Translations under genes and position numbers: made by a program
Notes under the pieces: generated by a model
Seen by the model: only the letters and a program-made list of their open reading frames with translations
Database searches by the model: none
Told to the model about the DNA's origin: nothing
Assembly: GCA_030220185.1 (NCBI GenBank)
Contig: JASPKZ010001236.1
Location: forward strand, 372,001-436,000
Reading direction: 5' to 3'
DNA length: 64,000 nucleotides
Origin: Diploptera punctata
Lineage: Eukaryota; Arthropoda; Insecta; Blattodea; Blaberidae
Shown: piece by piece, positions 43,314 through 55,205 of the stretch
How the letters are laid out: every line of letters starts with the position of its first letter
Position numbering within the stretch: the stretch's first letter is position 1

Positions 43314-43506
43314 ATGGCTTACACTGCCTAAACCATAACAAATGCACAAAATTAATGTGCACAGAATTGAATATCTCAAAAAATTCTACAGAAAAAAAAA
43401 GCCCGCAACAGCGTACGTCTATCTTTTAGGGATAACTCACAATAACAATTATTGTCTTTCATTGATGCCAAGAAGATCGCGCACTCCGCGTATTAGCAAG
43501 TGTGTG

Positions 43507-43548
<42 letters not shown>
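43314..43548 (-). repeat. R repeat fragment with (TA)n
   Basis: cttacactgcctaaaccataac through tgatgccaagaagatcgc and cgtattagcaagtg, then (TA)n at 43,510-43,548. Bases 43,549-43,979 are unassigned. Confidence 0.75.
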
Positions 43549-43551
<3 letters not shown>

Positions 43552-43979
43552 AATTATGCCTAATTATATTCGGTGTCTACTACGTAATATCGATGAAAAT
43601 TTGATATATTTAAAAAAATATATTTTCATGAGAACAACCTCAAGAGCTACACTACTTGGGAATTTGTTAATTGTAGTTTTCTGCTAATTGAAAGAGTGTG
43701 AGAACCCCTACTGCAGTGTCTCGAGATTTAGTTTCACTTTTGATCCCGAGGGAATGATTTAACGCTTATCTTTGCTTCCATCATGAGCAATATTCAGTAC
43801 ATTATCACGCCATTACGCTCTTCGATGGAATTCAGCAGCAAAACTCCCCCCTAAGTTTACGATCACGTGGAATGAGGCTGGCTAATAAACACAGATGATT
43901 TTACACACGAGGGGTTCAGTTACAGGGGTGTACTCTGCAAACATGTTGCAGTGGTGGCTCGTGGCTTTGAAGTTGACGA

Positions 43980-44245
43980 GCTAGAAAGAAAAATATATTT
44001 TTTGCTCGATAGTGCGTTCTGTCGTAGCTACAACAATGGCGACCATGATTGAAAGTTCAATTTCGGGGTTGCCAACCTATAAATAACTATACTGTAATAT
44101 TACAAATTACCTATGTAGGGCGGGAAGTAAAACCACTGCCCTTTATGTATACTACGTACAATGTATATACAAAAATATATCCAAAAAGGCAGTGTTAATA
44201 TACATTATACGAAACAAATCACTACATTTTAAATTAACTGAATAT
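43980..44245 (+). repeat. V repeat running into the start of a 289-bp-type unit
   Basis: Matches 31,750-32,400 without the LINE insertion, including acattttaaattaactgaat. The match ends near 44,245. Confidence 0.75.
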
Positions 44246-44254
44246 TATTTGGAA

Positions 44255-44560
44255 CAATTTAAAAGAAGTACTATACCAGGATTCTTAGCCAAATTTTGGA
44301 ATTCCTTAGATTTGGACATGGTGTATCTTTCTAAAATTGTCATCGCTGCCATTAGAGGATCAATTTCAATTTTAAGAAACCATATTTACAAAATGTCTAC
44401 TTTATAGTATGTATACTTCAATTAGGCCTACAATTTGAATTTTTTTAAATGTATTTACAAAATGTATTTCATCAATTACAAAAATTAATTGTCTGTATCA
44501 CATTGTCCTTGAGGCAATCCTCTAATGAGGAAAGTTGTATATAATAAAAAAAATATGACA
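44255..44560 (+). repeat. W repeat, copy 1
   Basis: ggaattccttagatttggac, ctgccattagaggatcaatt and tccttgaggcaatcctctaa match 63,197-63,455. Both end ttatataataaaaaaaa, an A-rich end that suggests retroposition. The family is not recognised. Confidence 0.75.
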
Positions 44561-45129
44561 AAATAACTATAAATGAGAAATCATAAGACTTCTTTGTGAA
44601 CAAAGGAAATCAGATATGCGTGTTGAGTGAGCATGCGTGTGCCATATGAGGTCAAGAGCCACTTGATGTAACTAATTTCTTCTGTTAAGAGCGGTAATTT
44701 AGTAACACTTGTGCTAATTCTACGTCATCCGTCATGTCATTTCAAGTGCTGTGCAGTAAAAGCTCCTTATTCGCGGTCCCGTTATTCGCGGGCTAAAAGA
44801 TTGCGACACAGTTTCTGTATTCGCCGCTAACATTTTTTACTGCGGGCACGTGCCAAGGCGGCTTTTAACAAAGAGCTACTAAAACAAAATGGACAAATAA
44901 ATATCAAAGTAAAACAGATTTTATTATCACTAAACCTAAAGTTTGTTGATAAATGCCGTCATCGCCACGATCGGTGTTTTGTTGTTTCAACTTGTCATTC
45001 GTTGTATTATCGCCTTACAATGATGGCTGTCCGTTTATATAAAAGCGGGTACCGTGCGACAATGCTTGGCAATGATTAACATGCGGAATTATTATAGTGG
45101 CGATTGTCGGCATTTTTGTATTTAATTAT

Positions 45130-46174
45130 TAGGGCAAGGCATTTAATCACCTATAAATTGGCAAAAAATGCAAAATAAAAATGCATTTATGACCTAAAAA
45201 ATGCAAAAAAAAAAGACCGATAAATTAAAAAAATGACGAATAAAAAGTTAAGAATTACCAATAAAAATACTATTTATTAGATTAAGTACTCACTTGATTG
45301 GGGGCACGCCGTAGCGTAGTGGTTAAGGCACTGAGCTACAAGCCGGAGGGTCGAGGGTTCAAGTCCCGTTGGGGTCAGGATTTTTAAACTGGCCCAAACC
45401 CTCTGGCGGCACTGTGGCCCTGGGGTCGACTCAGCCTCTAACGGAAATGAGTACCAGACGCCTGTTCTGGGGGTAAAGGCGGCCGTCACGCAGGGCTGAC
45501 AACCCGGCTGACATAAAGTGCCGATTGTCTAGAAAAAGTGGGAGCCCTAACCTCCTACTACCCCAAGGGCCTCCGGGCCTGTTGTGGGATCACTTTACTT
45601 ACTTTACTTTTACTCACTTGATTACTGAATTACATAAAATTTAACTTAACATCAAAATATTAAAAGAAAAGTAGTTAAAAAATACATATTACAGTACCTT
45701 TTATTGCAGAAAATACATTTCAATTACACAGTGCACTTTTACAGCAATTTTGAATTGCAGTTAACAATCAGAATAAGGCTAGAAGCTAGCATAAGCTCTA
45801 AGAAATTGAATAAAATTCCTAGAATTGGGCAAGTTCATTATGCACATACCTTGAAAAATAGGGGTAGTAGTTAGCAAAACAACTACTTAATTCCAAGAAA
45901 TTGTATTGACAAGTGAAAATACTGAATTATAATAAAAATCTTAAATCAAATACAAATAATGTCACAGCCTTCTGGAAAAGTGTAAAAAATGCTCAAAATG
46001 ACCTAAAAATTGCCAAAAAATGACCTATTCCTAAGTAAATTAAGAAAATGCAAAAAGGCCCTAATGAATTGATTTTATTTAATCCGTTTTTTAATGCTGT
46101 ACATTTTCATATATGCAAGCAATGTTTCGACCTTCATAAGAAAAAGATGCAAAATCATTAATTGCCTTGCCCTA
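45130..46174. mobile_element. hAT-like non-autonomous transposon with 8-bp target duplication
   Basis: The ends TAGGGCAAGGCATTTAAT and ATTAATTGCCTTGCCCTA are inverted repeats. TTAATTAT is duplicated at 45,122-45,129 and 46,175-46,182. Subterminal AAAAATGC and AAATGACCTA motifs recur on both sides, as in hAT elements. No transposase is seen. About 710 bp without the nested SINE-D and its duplicated site. Confidence 0.9.
45300..45610 (+). mobile_element. SINE-D, full length with target duplication
   Basis: Head ggggcacgccgtagcgtagt, B-box gggttcaagtcccg, intact body and tail ctttacttactttactttt. Direct repeats tactcacttgatt lie at 45,287-45,299 and 45,611-45,623. Best-preserved SINE-D in the window. 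Confidence 0.95.
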
Positions 46175-46632
46175 TTAATTATATATAACAGCTGAGAGGA
46201 AACGAAGCTAGTCGCTGGACAACCATCAGCGTGAGGCGATAATAATAATTTTGATAGAATAACACGAGTCTATTCTGCTTTGTTCCCAATTCATAATGTT
46301 GAGTAAAAGGAAAGAAAAATTAGTTCCGAAGCGGAAAAAACTAGTGTTGTCGTTTAAAGTCAAAATATAAATGTTTGACAGTTTACTCACCCATATCACG
46401 CTGTTCTTAATGTTAATGAATCAACTATATGATTCATCAAGAAATCCGAAGACAAAATAAGGAATTCTATCGCTGAAATCACAGCTAAATATTAATCTAA
46501 ATTGAAAGACCTTTTAAAAGCGGCAAAACAGAAAAAAAAACTAAGTTCTTTAAACCCTCTCCTAAGCTTGATAATAAAAATTAATTAATAGAAATTGTTC
46601 AAAATCTATAACGAAATTGATATTTATTTTGA

Positions 46633-46905
46633 CTATTTAACTCATGCCCCAAATGGGAGTCAATGACCAATCAACATTTACAATGTTTTTCGATTTTACA
46701 ACCAATCACAGGTCGTGTTTCGCCTAGAATTTACCAAATAAAATTTATCTAAATAAAGAAAGCACCTCCTTTTTAACAATCTGAATAGGTTATAACATTA
46801 ATTTACAAGTGACTGACTCACTAAAGAAATACGGCTACCAGATTGGATATATAGTGCATGAATGCAACATCAATACCGCATGCGCGGAGTTAATATAAAA
46901 CATTT
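46633..46905 (+). mobile_element. HE element, 3'-truncated
   Basis: Starts CTATTTAACTCATGCC after TGA (46,630-46,632) and stops near gagttaatataaaacattt. The duplicated 5-kb segment begins about 25 bases later. Confidence 0.88.
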
Positions 46906-47020
46906 AGTCTGTACGTTGATAGTATATATATAACTACCGAAAAGTGAAACATTTATGAAACAAGGCCATCAAGTTGTATGGGGACTTACCACCCCTCTTA
47001 CATTTGAATAGAAAAATATA

Positions 47021-47105
47021 TGCCAAAATCGGGATTTCAACCTCCAATATCTATGGTTCTGTTTTTTTTTTTACACCAGTGCTTTAACGATTTCAGCTAT
47101 TAGGC
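47021..47105 (-). repeat. tRNA-like sequence, GTACAGA family, copy 1 left
   Basis: Minus strand: tgcctaatagctgaaatcgt, actggtgt, a poly-A expansion in the anticodon region, gaaccatagatattgg, a decayed T-arm. It is inverted relative to 47,574-47,646. Confidence 0.65.
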
Positions 47106-47573
47106 ACACCCGATTTAAACATAAGATTGTTATCTTATATACTAATACGATTCCCGTGCGCACAGGTAGCCATTGGAACCTTTGTTCCACTAGCGCCATC
47201 TAGTGGTCTCTTAAGTAAGAGCACTTGAAAATTTGGGAATCAACACAATTAAATTTTATTATTTATATGTATTCTAAACATATAAACCCTATTTCACCTA
47301 AGGTACATTAGAGTTTTATTTTGTCAAATTTGTGTCGTTATATTTTATCTAAAATTTAAGTTTTTTTATGAATTTTATTTATAAGAATACTAAAAAGTCT
47401 GTAATCCTTTTCTGTCATGGGTGGTTTACTTAAACAGGAAGACATGTAATTTCGAATATTTCGTTCCAGTACAATGGACAATCAAATATAATCTGTTCTA
47501 CACATTGATTGCTAATTCCACATTTACAGCTTCCATTTTCACAATACATTTCTAGTAAGTAAAGCTAATATTC

Positions 47574-47646
47574 GATCTAATAGCTTAAATCATTAAAGCA
47601 CTGGTGTACAGAACCTGAGATATTGGGTTCAAATCCCGACTTATGC
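47574..47646 (+). repeat. tRNA-like sequence, GTACAGA family, copy 1 right
   Basis: tagcttaaatcattaaagca, ctggtGTACAGAacc, T-arm tgggttcaaatccc. Inverted partner of the preceding entry about 470 bp away. Followed by atatatttttcccttc. Confidence 0.7.
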
Positions 47647-48770
47647 ATATATTTTTCCCTTCAAATTTAATTTGTCATTGAGTGAAAAGTGATACATTTA
47701 ATATTAAATACTACTCTTTCATACTCTCTGGACAGCCATGACTACAACTTACATTTGACACGTCACATATATTATTGATCTCACTTTTGTTCCTAAGTTT
47801 CAATTACAGGGAATTAATTGTATTCTGATCCAAATTGGAATTGTTAGTTTTATACGAATCTTATTGTAAAGCAGTTGCTATGAAACGGCATCTTAAAATG
47901 AAAAGCAAGTTATATCAGTTATAAAATACTCTCTATATTATGTGTAACTAAATGAAATCACAGTGAATTAAAAAAATACATATTCTACTGTTTTAAGTTA
48001 AAAATTATTTATTACAATAACTGAGCATAATAATATATATTAACTCCAAGAACAGAGTGTAAAATCATACAATAAACAAATGCTATTCAAACTGTGGGCA
48101 ATTAAGTAAAACAAAATTCCAGTAAGTTACGTTAAATCTGAATAGTGTTAACAAGAGAGAAAACAGAATGATAAGAAAATCAAGAGAAATTAAACGGACA
48201 AAATCGACTGCTGTAAGTTATAAATAATTTATTATAGTATCTGAGCATGCAGTAAGTAATGTATATTTACTTCATGAATGGAGTGTGTATTACTGCAATA
48301 AACAAAGGAATTTCAACCTATGGACAATAAAAAAATGAAATTCCAGTAAGCTGCATATAAAGTGAACAACACCAACAAGCTAAAACATTTAAAACAAGCA
48401 AGAAACAAACTAAAAACGTATTGAATTAAAAAACACATATTTGACCAGAAACGAATCATAAATTATGCTAATTAAAACAACACATATGGAAATGCAAAGA
48501 GAACAGAACACAGCAAGAGAATCTATTCAAAAGCAAGATTTATTTATGGAAAAATAGTGATTTGGAGGAAAATTAAACATTTGAATTGAACACAGCAAGA
48601 GAATCTATTCAAAAGCAAGTTTAATTTATGGAAAAATAGTGATTTGGAGTAAAATAAAACATTTGAATTGTGTTAATGTCCTCCGATGGAGCAATTATAA
48701 GTACAATAAGAAGCAAATAAGTAATAAAAAATTTTCTTTGACTTCATATGGAGCGTCGAGAACTATATCG
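47647..48770. other. Non-coding interior of the duplicated segment
   Basis: Collinear with 57,459-58,498. It contains an internal near-repeat, gaacacagcaagagaatctattcaaaagcaag at about 48,500 and again at 48,590. Copy 2 has only one of these. No ORF. Confidence 0.6.
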
Positions 48771-50210
48771 AAATCCTACTCCGAAAGAAGAGGAGGAAAC
48801 GTCCTAAAATATTTTCCCCAAATTCCGAAGAAACAAACCTGAAGAATATTGGGATCCTCCCGTGGGAGAAGAGGAGGAAATGTCCCACAACAATTTCCCC
48901 GACTCCCGAGGGAGAAACATGAAAAATATCGGGATCCTCCAGTGGGAGAAGAGGATAAAACGTCCCACAACATTTTCCCCGACTCCCGAGGGAGAAACAT
49001 GAACAATATCGGGATCCTCCAGTGGGAGAAGAGGAGAAAACATCCCACAATATTTTCCCCGACTCCCGAGGGAGAAACATGAAAAATATCGGGATCCTCC
49101 AGTGGGAGAAGAGGATAAAACATCCCACAACATTTCCCCCGACTCCCGAGGCGAAAACAAAGAATATCGGGATCCTCCAGTGGGAGAAGAGGATAAAACG
49201 TCCCACAACAATTTCCCCGACTCCCGAGGGAGAAACATGAACAATATCGGGATCCTCCAGTGGGAGAAGAGGAGAAAACGTCCCACAACATTTTCCCCGA
49301 CTCCCGAGGGAGAAACATGATCAATATCGGGATCCTCCAGTGGGAGAAGAGGAGAAAACGTCCCACAACATTTTCCCCGACTCCCGAGGGAGAAACATGA
49401 AGAATATCGGGATCCTCCAGTGGGAGAAGAGGATAAAACGTCCCACAACACTTTCCCCGACTCCCGAGGGAGAAACATCAACAATATCGGGATCCTCCAG
49501 TGGGAGAAGAGGATAAAACGTCCCACAAGATTTTCCCCGACTCCCGAGGGCGAAAAATGAACAATATCGGGATCCTCCAGTGGGAGAAGAGGATAAAAGA
49601 TCCCACAACATTTTCCCCGACTCCCGAGGGAGAAACATGAACAGTATCGGGATCCTCCAGTGGGAGAAGAGGATAAAACATCCCACAACATTTTCCCCGA
49701 CTCCCGAGGGAGAAACATGAACAATATCGGGATCCTCCAGTGGGAGAAGAGGATAAAACGTCCCACAACATTTTCCCCGACTCCCGAGGGCGAAAAATGA
49801 ACAATATCGGGATCCTCCAGTGGGAGAAGAGGATAAAACTTCCCACAACATTTTCCCCGACTCCCGAGGGAGAAACATGAACAGTATCGGGATCCTCCAG
49901 TGGGAGAAGAGGATAAAACGTCTCACAACATTTTCCCCGACTCCCGAGGGAGAAACATCCACAATATCGGGATCCTCCAGTGGGAGAAGAGGATAAAACG
50001 TCCCACAACATTTTCCCCGACTCCCGAGGGAGAAACATCCACAATATCGGGATCCTCCAGTGGGAGAAGAGGATAAAACGTCCCACAACATTTCCCCGAC
50101 TCCCGAGGGAAATATCTGTACAACATCGGGATCATCCTTTGGGGGAAGCCGTGAAACCGTCCGACATCATTTTCTCCGAGTTCTGAGGGAAATCCCCGAT
50201 TATTATCGTA
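48771..50210. repeat. 80-bp minisatellite, 16 good units plus degenerate edge units
   Basis: Unit starts (gggatcctccagtgggagaa) fall at 48,851, 48,931, 49,011, 49,091, 49,169 and every 80 bp to 50,049. Edge units at 48,771 and 50,128 are clearly diverged. Interior units differ mainly at gata/gaga, acg/aca and catgaac/catcaac. The minus strand has almost no stops in any frame, so long repetitive frames of up to 320 codons appear. I do not regard them as genes. Confidence 0.97.
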
Positions 50211-51499
50211 TCACAATATTTTCTGCACACACGATAGTTCTGAATGTATAATTCTGGACTTCTATGGACGAGCAGTTAAATACTTACTAAAGGACGCCTA
50301 ACGCCTTCAGAATAATCTGAATGAACAATTCTCGAACTTCTGTGGTTCTGGTCAGCAAAATGTTACTAAGAACGCCCGTGTCACAATCACAATAATCTGA
50401 ATCTACAATTCTGGATATCTATGGACGAGACATCAAAATGTTAATAACCTTGATACTTCCACATGATCAGTATACAGTATGCGAAATACCTGTGTTATAT
50501 TCGTCTGTAACAGTAATCGTTTATAAATCAGTTAATTTCTGTATCGCAGTTATCTCTATCATTAGGTCCCTAAATAATGTTAAGGAACGTCTTAGAATAA
50601 TGTAAATATATCTTCTGTAGGTGAACTGTTAGTTCTGTCTGTATATAAACTTAATATTAATAATTGTGAATATTAATTTGAACTGATTGTAAATATATGT
50701 TAACGTAGTGTGTATTTAGGTTTAATTATGTAACTTTACCGTAGTTAATGGAAAGTGGATTGTTTATCTTTAACTTTAGTTTAGCTTCCTTAATATATGA
50801 ATATTATAAAGTTTATTTGTGTTTCATTCTATGATAAATGCCCACTGTATTTATATTCTTGAGGTTGCACCACGTAACCGAACAATTTAAGGCATGGTGT
50901 CTTGGTGCAGATCTACGGGAGTTGCTCTGGCTCGATCTTCGTGGGGGAAGAAATTTTCTTATGGAATTTTGGAGAGTACGTGACAGTCCCAATCCAACAT
51001 CATGAGTACTTTGGATAGTTACGAAAAGTAGCGGCTCCAGGATGAGAAAACTAGTCATAACCTGGGGGACACGTCAATTTGACCGCATATTACATCTATA
51101 TTGGTGGAGACTGTTCACTACAGTGATTAATATTTGTAGATATGTAGATTGTAGCCAGCAGCTGGCTTTTACGGCAAGGATCTTCTAGGCCTTTCCCACT
51201 ATACAGTTTAATGAGAAAGGGAAGTGAGGGACAGCTCACTCCTCAGTAGTAACATGGTTGCTGGATTAATCATTCGGTCAACGATTACTGAAGGTGTCGG
51301 ATCACTTACATAGCACTTTATTTTGAACTTTTATAGGAAAGATCATTGAGGTTTAATTTAAGATTAAATTAAAATGTTTCATACCTCATTTCATATCCAG
51401 TCTTTTAACTGGACGGTTTGAGAGCCTGGGCAGCTTCTTCCTCCCTCTGTTGTTGGACCGATAATCATCCGGATCAGCTCAGAATCCGCGGGAATTTCG
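50211..51499. other. Distal interior of the duplicated segment
   Basis: Collinear with 59,861-61,090. The region matching the open frame at 60,463-60,846 is here interrupted by stops and indels. No other feature. Confidence 0.6.
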
Positions 51500-51870
51500 A
51501 AGTTATCATAAGTTTATCTTTCTTGTTTTTTTGAATATGGATTTTTTCCCCCAAACCGTGAGTTCTTGTTGTTTTTTCTACTTGTTTACTTAAACTAGCT
51601 TTTTGCATCAATTAGATGTTTTTCAGATCAAGCATTAGCAACTACTGCTGACTTTTCCACTTCGCTGTTTTTGACATTTCTAAGATGTTCTTTCACCCTT
51701 GTTTTCAAATTTATTTTTGTTTTTCCTATGTAAATTTTGTCACAACCCTTGCATTTGATCTGATAAATTCCTGATTTGTTTTCTTCAATGTTTTTATTTC
51801 TATTGGTTTTAATTTTCCTATTTAAGCTGTATTCATTCTTCGGTGCCAATCATAGATTAGACGTTTTGAT
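51500..51870 (-). mobile_element. Penelope-like element GIY-YIG fragment, copy 1
   Basis: The minus strand encodes LAPKNEYSLNRKIKTNRNK-type linker sequence, SGIYQIKCKGCDKIYIGKTK (the GIY and YIG motifs) and VKEHLRNVKNSEVEKSAVVA. This is the endonuclease domain at the carboxy terminus of Penelope-like retroelements. A stop follows ANA, where copy 2 stays open through AWSEKHLIHT. The reverse transcriptase is absent. Confidence 0.9.
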
Positions 51871-52204
51871 ATTTGAAAAAAAATGTGCTGTTTGAATGGA
51901 TGGTAAGTGATTTTCTTGAATTTTATGTTTTATTCTGTTTGTTGTATAAGTGTGCTTTCAGTAATTAATTTTTGTCAGTATTTGCCAGATGTCCCCTCCC
52001 AGTCAAATAATACAACACAGGGACAGGAAGTGATAACATAAGAGAAAGAATCGACAACATATTTTCCGCGTGAAGATTTAACTTTGGCGAGTAATGCACA
52101 AGGTTTCCCAAAATTAGACCGACAAACTTTGGGAGCTGATAGATAACATTATTATAAACACGTTTTGTTAAGGAAGTAAACAGATACTGCTTACGAGATA
52201 TAAT

Positions 52205-53730
52205 AGAAAACAATTGTAGCAATTAATTATACCACAATAAAAATAAACCACTGTTTGCACTTTCTTAAACGTATTACTTCCCAGGAATTTACGTTCCAGA
52301 AAAATATAATTTACATCATAGGATATCGGAAATTAATTAATAACCTATAGTGTTGGTTATAAACAGTTTCATGCGTTTCACTTTTTCCCCACTTTGTGCA
52401 TTCTTTACAATATTGCGATATTTGGCAATAAGTAATAAGATCTGGTTACAGTGGTGAACAGATGAATCATAACAAACATTTCTCATTCGTTTTCAAACAT
52501 CGCCGTTCACATCATCATCACTCCTGGGATTAGGCAATTGCCCGTTCCGACTTCATAATGCATCAGCCCAACGTCTTCTAGGTCTTCCAACATCACGTCT
52601 TCCTCTTGCTTGATAATTTCTTGCTAACAATGGATATCTCTCCTTACTCGTTCCATCCATATGATCAATCCATTTCGGTCTGTAATTCGTGACCTTATCC
52701 AATAAAGGCTGTACTTTCAATTATTCTCTTATATTCTCATTTCTTATTCTATCAAGTCTTGTACATCCTCTAACTTGTCTTAGGAACCTCATCTCCGCCG
52801 TCTGTATTCTATCCTTCTGTTTTTTCATTGGAGCCCAAGTTTCACATTTATACAATATTGTGGGAACCGCCATAACATTATACATTTTTATCTTTGTTTC
52901 TTTTCTAATTTTATTTTTGAATGTTCTCTGTACTGAAATTTATTTATTTTGGAGTCAATATATCTTTCCATATTGTAGCCAACATCACAGCCCAAATATT
53001 TGAAACTAGACACCTGTTCTATAATTTGATTTTCTAAAATAATTTTGGATCTCACTGGATCTCTTCCTCTAAAAGCCATGGTCGTCGCTTTCCTTACAGA
53101 AATCTTTAGATCATATAATTTACATATTTCATTTAATGCATGCATTGATTTCTCGTCTTCATTTTTCTGTATTATGATTACATCGTCAGCAAATAGAAAA
53201 TTATTTATGCACACTTTATTATCCACTCTTATTCCTGGATTCACTAAAACTTTCCATTTATTTAAAATATCGTCTATATATATTAAACAAAGTGGGTGAT
53301 AAACTACATCCTTGTCGTAATCCAGTATTTCTTTTGATTGTATCTGTTCTTTTGAATCCGGTATCTATAATTATCTTTGTGTCTTCATATAATTTCTTTA
53401 TTGTTTCAACAAGGCACAGTGGGTATCCTTTCATTCGTAATATTTCCCATAATTTCTGTGTGTTTACTCGATCGAAGACCTTATCCAAATCTATAAATCC
53501 TATGTGAGTTTCTAAGTTATGTTCTCTTCTCTGCCGTTCACATTAAATATACAAATATTTTAAAATAACTATATTTAAATAATGATTAGTGAGTAAACAG
53601 CTTAATTTTATTCGTTAAATAGTCCTAACAAATGCCACTATTGATTTCCAAATTCTCTAGGTAATTTTGCTTCTCAGTTCGTGAGTCGTGAATTTATCGA
53701 TAATTTGGAAATCACTCGTGTCATTACTTA
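52205..53730 (+). mobile_element. HE element, 5'-truncated, with nested LINE
   Basis: Begins tgtagcaattaattatacca, continues through the HE interior, is interrupted at 52,513-53,532, and ends in the hairpin and TCATTACTTA followed by TGA (53,731-53,733). Bases 52,095-52,204 are unassigned. Confidence 0.88.
52513..53532 (-). mobile_element. 5'-truncated LINE reverse transcriptase with (ATG)n tail
   Basis: Minus strand: DKVFDRVNTQKLWEILRMKG and TGLRQGCSLSPTLFNIY (palm), then NKVCINNFLFADDVIIIQKN with the catalytic FADD, and IILENQIIEQVSSFKYLGCD. After that it is degenerate to the 3' end, gtgatgatgatg. The 11-bp duplication gccgttcacat lies at 52,502-52,512 and 53,533-53,543, both part of the HE element. 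At about 1 kb it is the longest reverse-transcriptase fragment in the window. Frameshifts make it inactive. Confidence 0.93.
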
Positions 53731-53733
53731 TGA

Positions 53734-54169
53734 TCATTTTTATTTCATTTTGGAACCTCGGAACGTATCCCTTATATACACATACAAATTACCTTTCCGT
53801 ATTCACAGTTTATATATTCGTGGCACAATTTGTTACGGAACATTTCCACCGCGAAAAAGGAGCTTTTACTGTACAACACAACCAGAAACATGAATGAGTC
53901 CACGTAAAAATCCAGAATCTAAACTACATTTTCTTCAATTTCAGAGTATAATGAGAGAATTACTACTTTTGATATTGTATCCATGACATAACGTTTAAGC
54001 TAATTCCGAAGCTATTGAGATTGTTCCGATGAAAATAATTAAAAAAAATATTTTACATATATTCTACCGTCCTACCAAGTACACTCCGAAAATCACAATG
54101 ACAAATAAATCATTATCATATCGTGGACTTGTTCAGGTTTAGATCGTTTGAACCTGTTCTTCTTGGATC
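53734..54169. other. No recognised feature
   Basis: Two short overlapping open frames with no motif. No repeat match. Confidence 0.5.
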
Positions 54170-54340
54170 TGAAGATGTGATGGATCACTCTATCTTAATT
54201 TTGGTCTTCCTCTACGTTGACACCCTTTAGGTTGATACTGCATAGCTAATTTAGGAAAGCGAGATTGGTTCGTTCTTTGGGCGTGTTGTAACCATTTACT
54301 TGATAATTTTTAATTTCTTCAAGTATATAAAACTACTTTA
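54170..54340 (-). mobile_element. LINE carboxy-terminal fragment
   Basis: The minus strand encodes KWLQHAQRTNQSRFPKLAMQ and YQPKGCQRRGRPKLR, the usual H..R..SR.PK ... GRPK arrangement of a LINE carboxy terminus. Confidence 0.8.
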
Positions 54341-54409
54341 TACATTTTTTTAAACCTGGTTGAGTGGCAGACAAGGCTTATGACTTTATTCTGCCAGGTA
54401 AAATAAACC

Positions 54410-54478
<69 letters not shown>

Positions 54479-54558
54479 CATTATTATTATTATCATTATT
54501 ATCATTATTATTATTGTTATTATTATTATCATTATTATTATTATCATTATTATTATTA

Positions 54559-54640
<82 letters not shown>
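54341..54640 (+). mobile_element. LINE 3' end continuing into a (TTA)n array
   Basis: ggcagacaaggcttatgact and ctgccaggtaaaataaacctg resemble the last coding part (ADKAYDFILPGK) of insect LINEs with a TTA-type tail. (TTA)n with TCATTA variants fills 54,414-54,640. The poly-leucine frame is an artefact. Bases 54,641-55,204 are unassigned. Confidence 0.65.
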
Positions 54641-54642
<2 letters not shown>

Positions 54643-55204
54643 TTTGAACTTTTAATTTACCGCGTATATATTTTTCTTTACTTGAACATTTTTCTCTAAC
54701 CTAAGAGTGGACGTGAAAATACCATCCGTACCGCTTGCAATTTTGATTTTATTTCAGAATTTAGTATCCAGCTTTCGCTGCTATATTTCACTCTTGATTT
54801 TGCAGTCAGTTTGTGTAATCTCAGTTAATAAATGCAAAATAAGTAAATAAATAAACATAAATAAATGGCTATTTTATACCACCGTACTACTTGTGAAATT
54901 CGATCGGAGAACAAGTGACTGCCAGCGTCATATTGATTAATGTGATAACACAGGTTGCTGCTAGGGCTAATTGCCAGTTATGTTTACTCACATAAGAGGA
55001 TTCTAACCCAGGAGCCCAGCTACATTAGCGGGCAAGTTAGTGTGAATTTGGTCAAGTTAGGGAGAGAAAATGGACTTTTACTTGTTTGTTAGCAGATTTC
55101 TGTGATACGTTAGCCACACTGTCTGAACAATGACATGTACACATTTTGCGTTGTAAATATGGTAATTTTAGGTTAGTTTGAGCTTAATTTTAAGGCAGTT
55201 GTCA

Positions 55205-55205
55205 T

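Larger units (their letters stand above)
44756..46600 (+). mobile_element. pogo/Tigger-like transposon remnant
   Basis: The left end cagtaaaagctccttattcg with a second ttattcgcggg resembles pogo/Tigger termini. After the nested hAT-like element, 46,290-46,500 encodes a broken CENP-B-type DNA-binding domain: LSKRKEKLVPKRKKLVLSFK, then after a frameshift NESTI and IKKSEDKIRNSIAEITAKY. Stops and a frameshift are present, and no catalytic domain or right end was found. It is truncated before the HE element at 46.6 kb. Confidence 0.75.
46932..52094. repeat. Duplicated 5-kb segment, copy 1
   Basis: Collinear with 56,606-61,682 over almost its whole length, with few substitutions. Similarity starts at aactaccgaaa and ends at gcgagtaatg. 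Differences include a block of about 150 bp missing here relative to copy 2 (near 47,370), one more minisatellite unit, and indels in the distal part. No flanking duplication was found. It may be a segmental duplication or two insertions of one large non-autonomous element. Confidence 0.92.

Noticed and set aside
48804..49766. 320-codon minus-strand open frame, and similar ones up to 361 codons at 58.5-59.6 kb
   Set aside because: They are frames through the 80-bp minisatellite. The strand is stop-poor in all phases, and the frame changes phase at every unit, so there is no sign of a selected protein.
48851..50128. CRISPR-like array (regular 80-bp period)
   Set aside because: The whole unit repeats with no unique spacers, and the context is a eukaryotic repeat landscape.
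54364..54699. Poly-leucine, poly-tyrosine, poly-asparagine and Ile-Tyr frames (6.5, 15.7, 25.1, 28.5, 39.97, 42.7, 43.0, 54.4 kb)
   Set aside because: They are microsatellite translations: (ATT)n, (TTA)n, (AAT)n and (TA)n.
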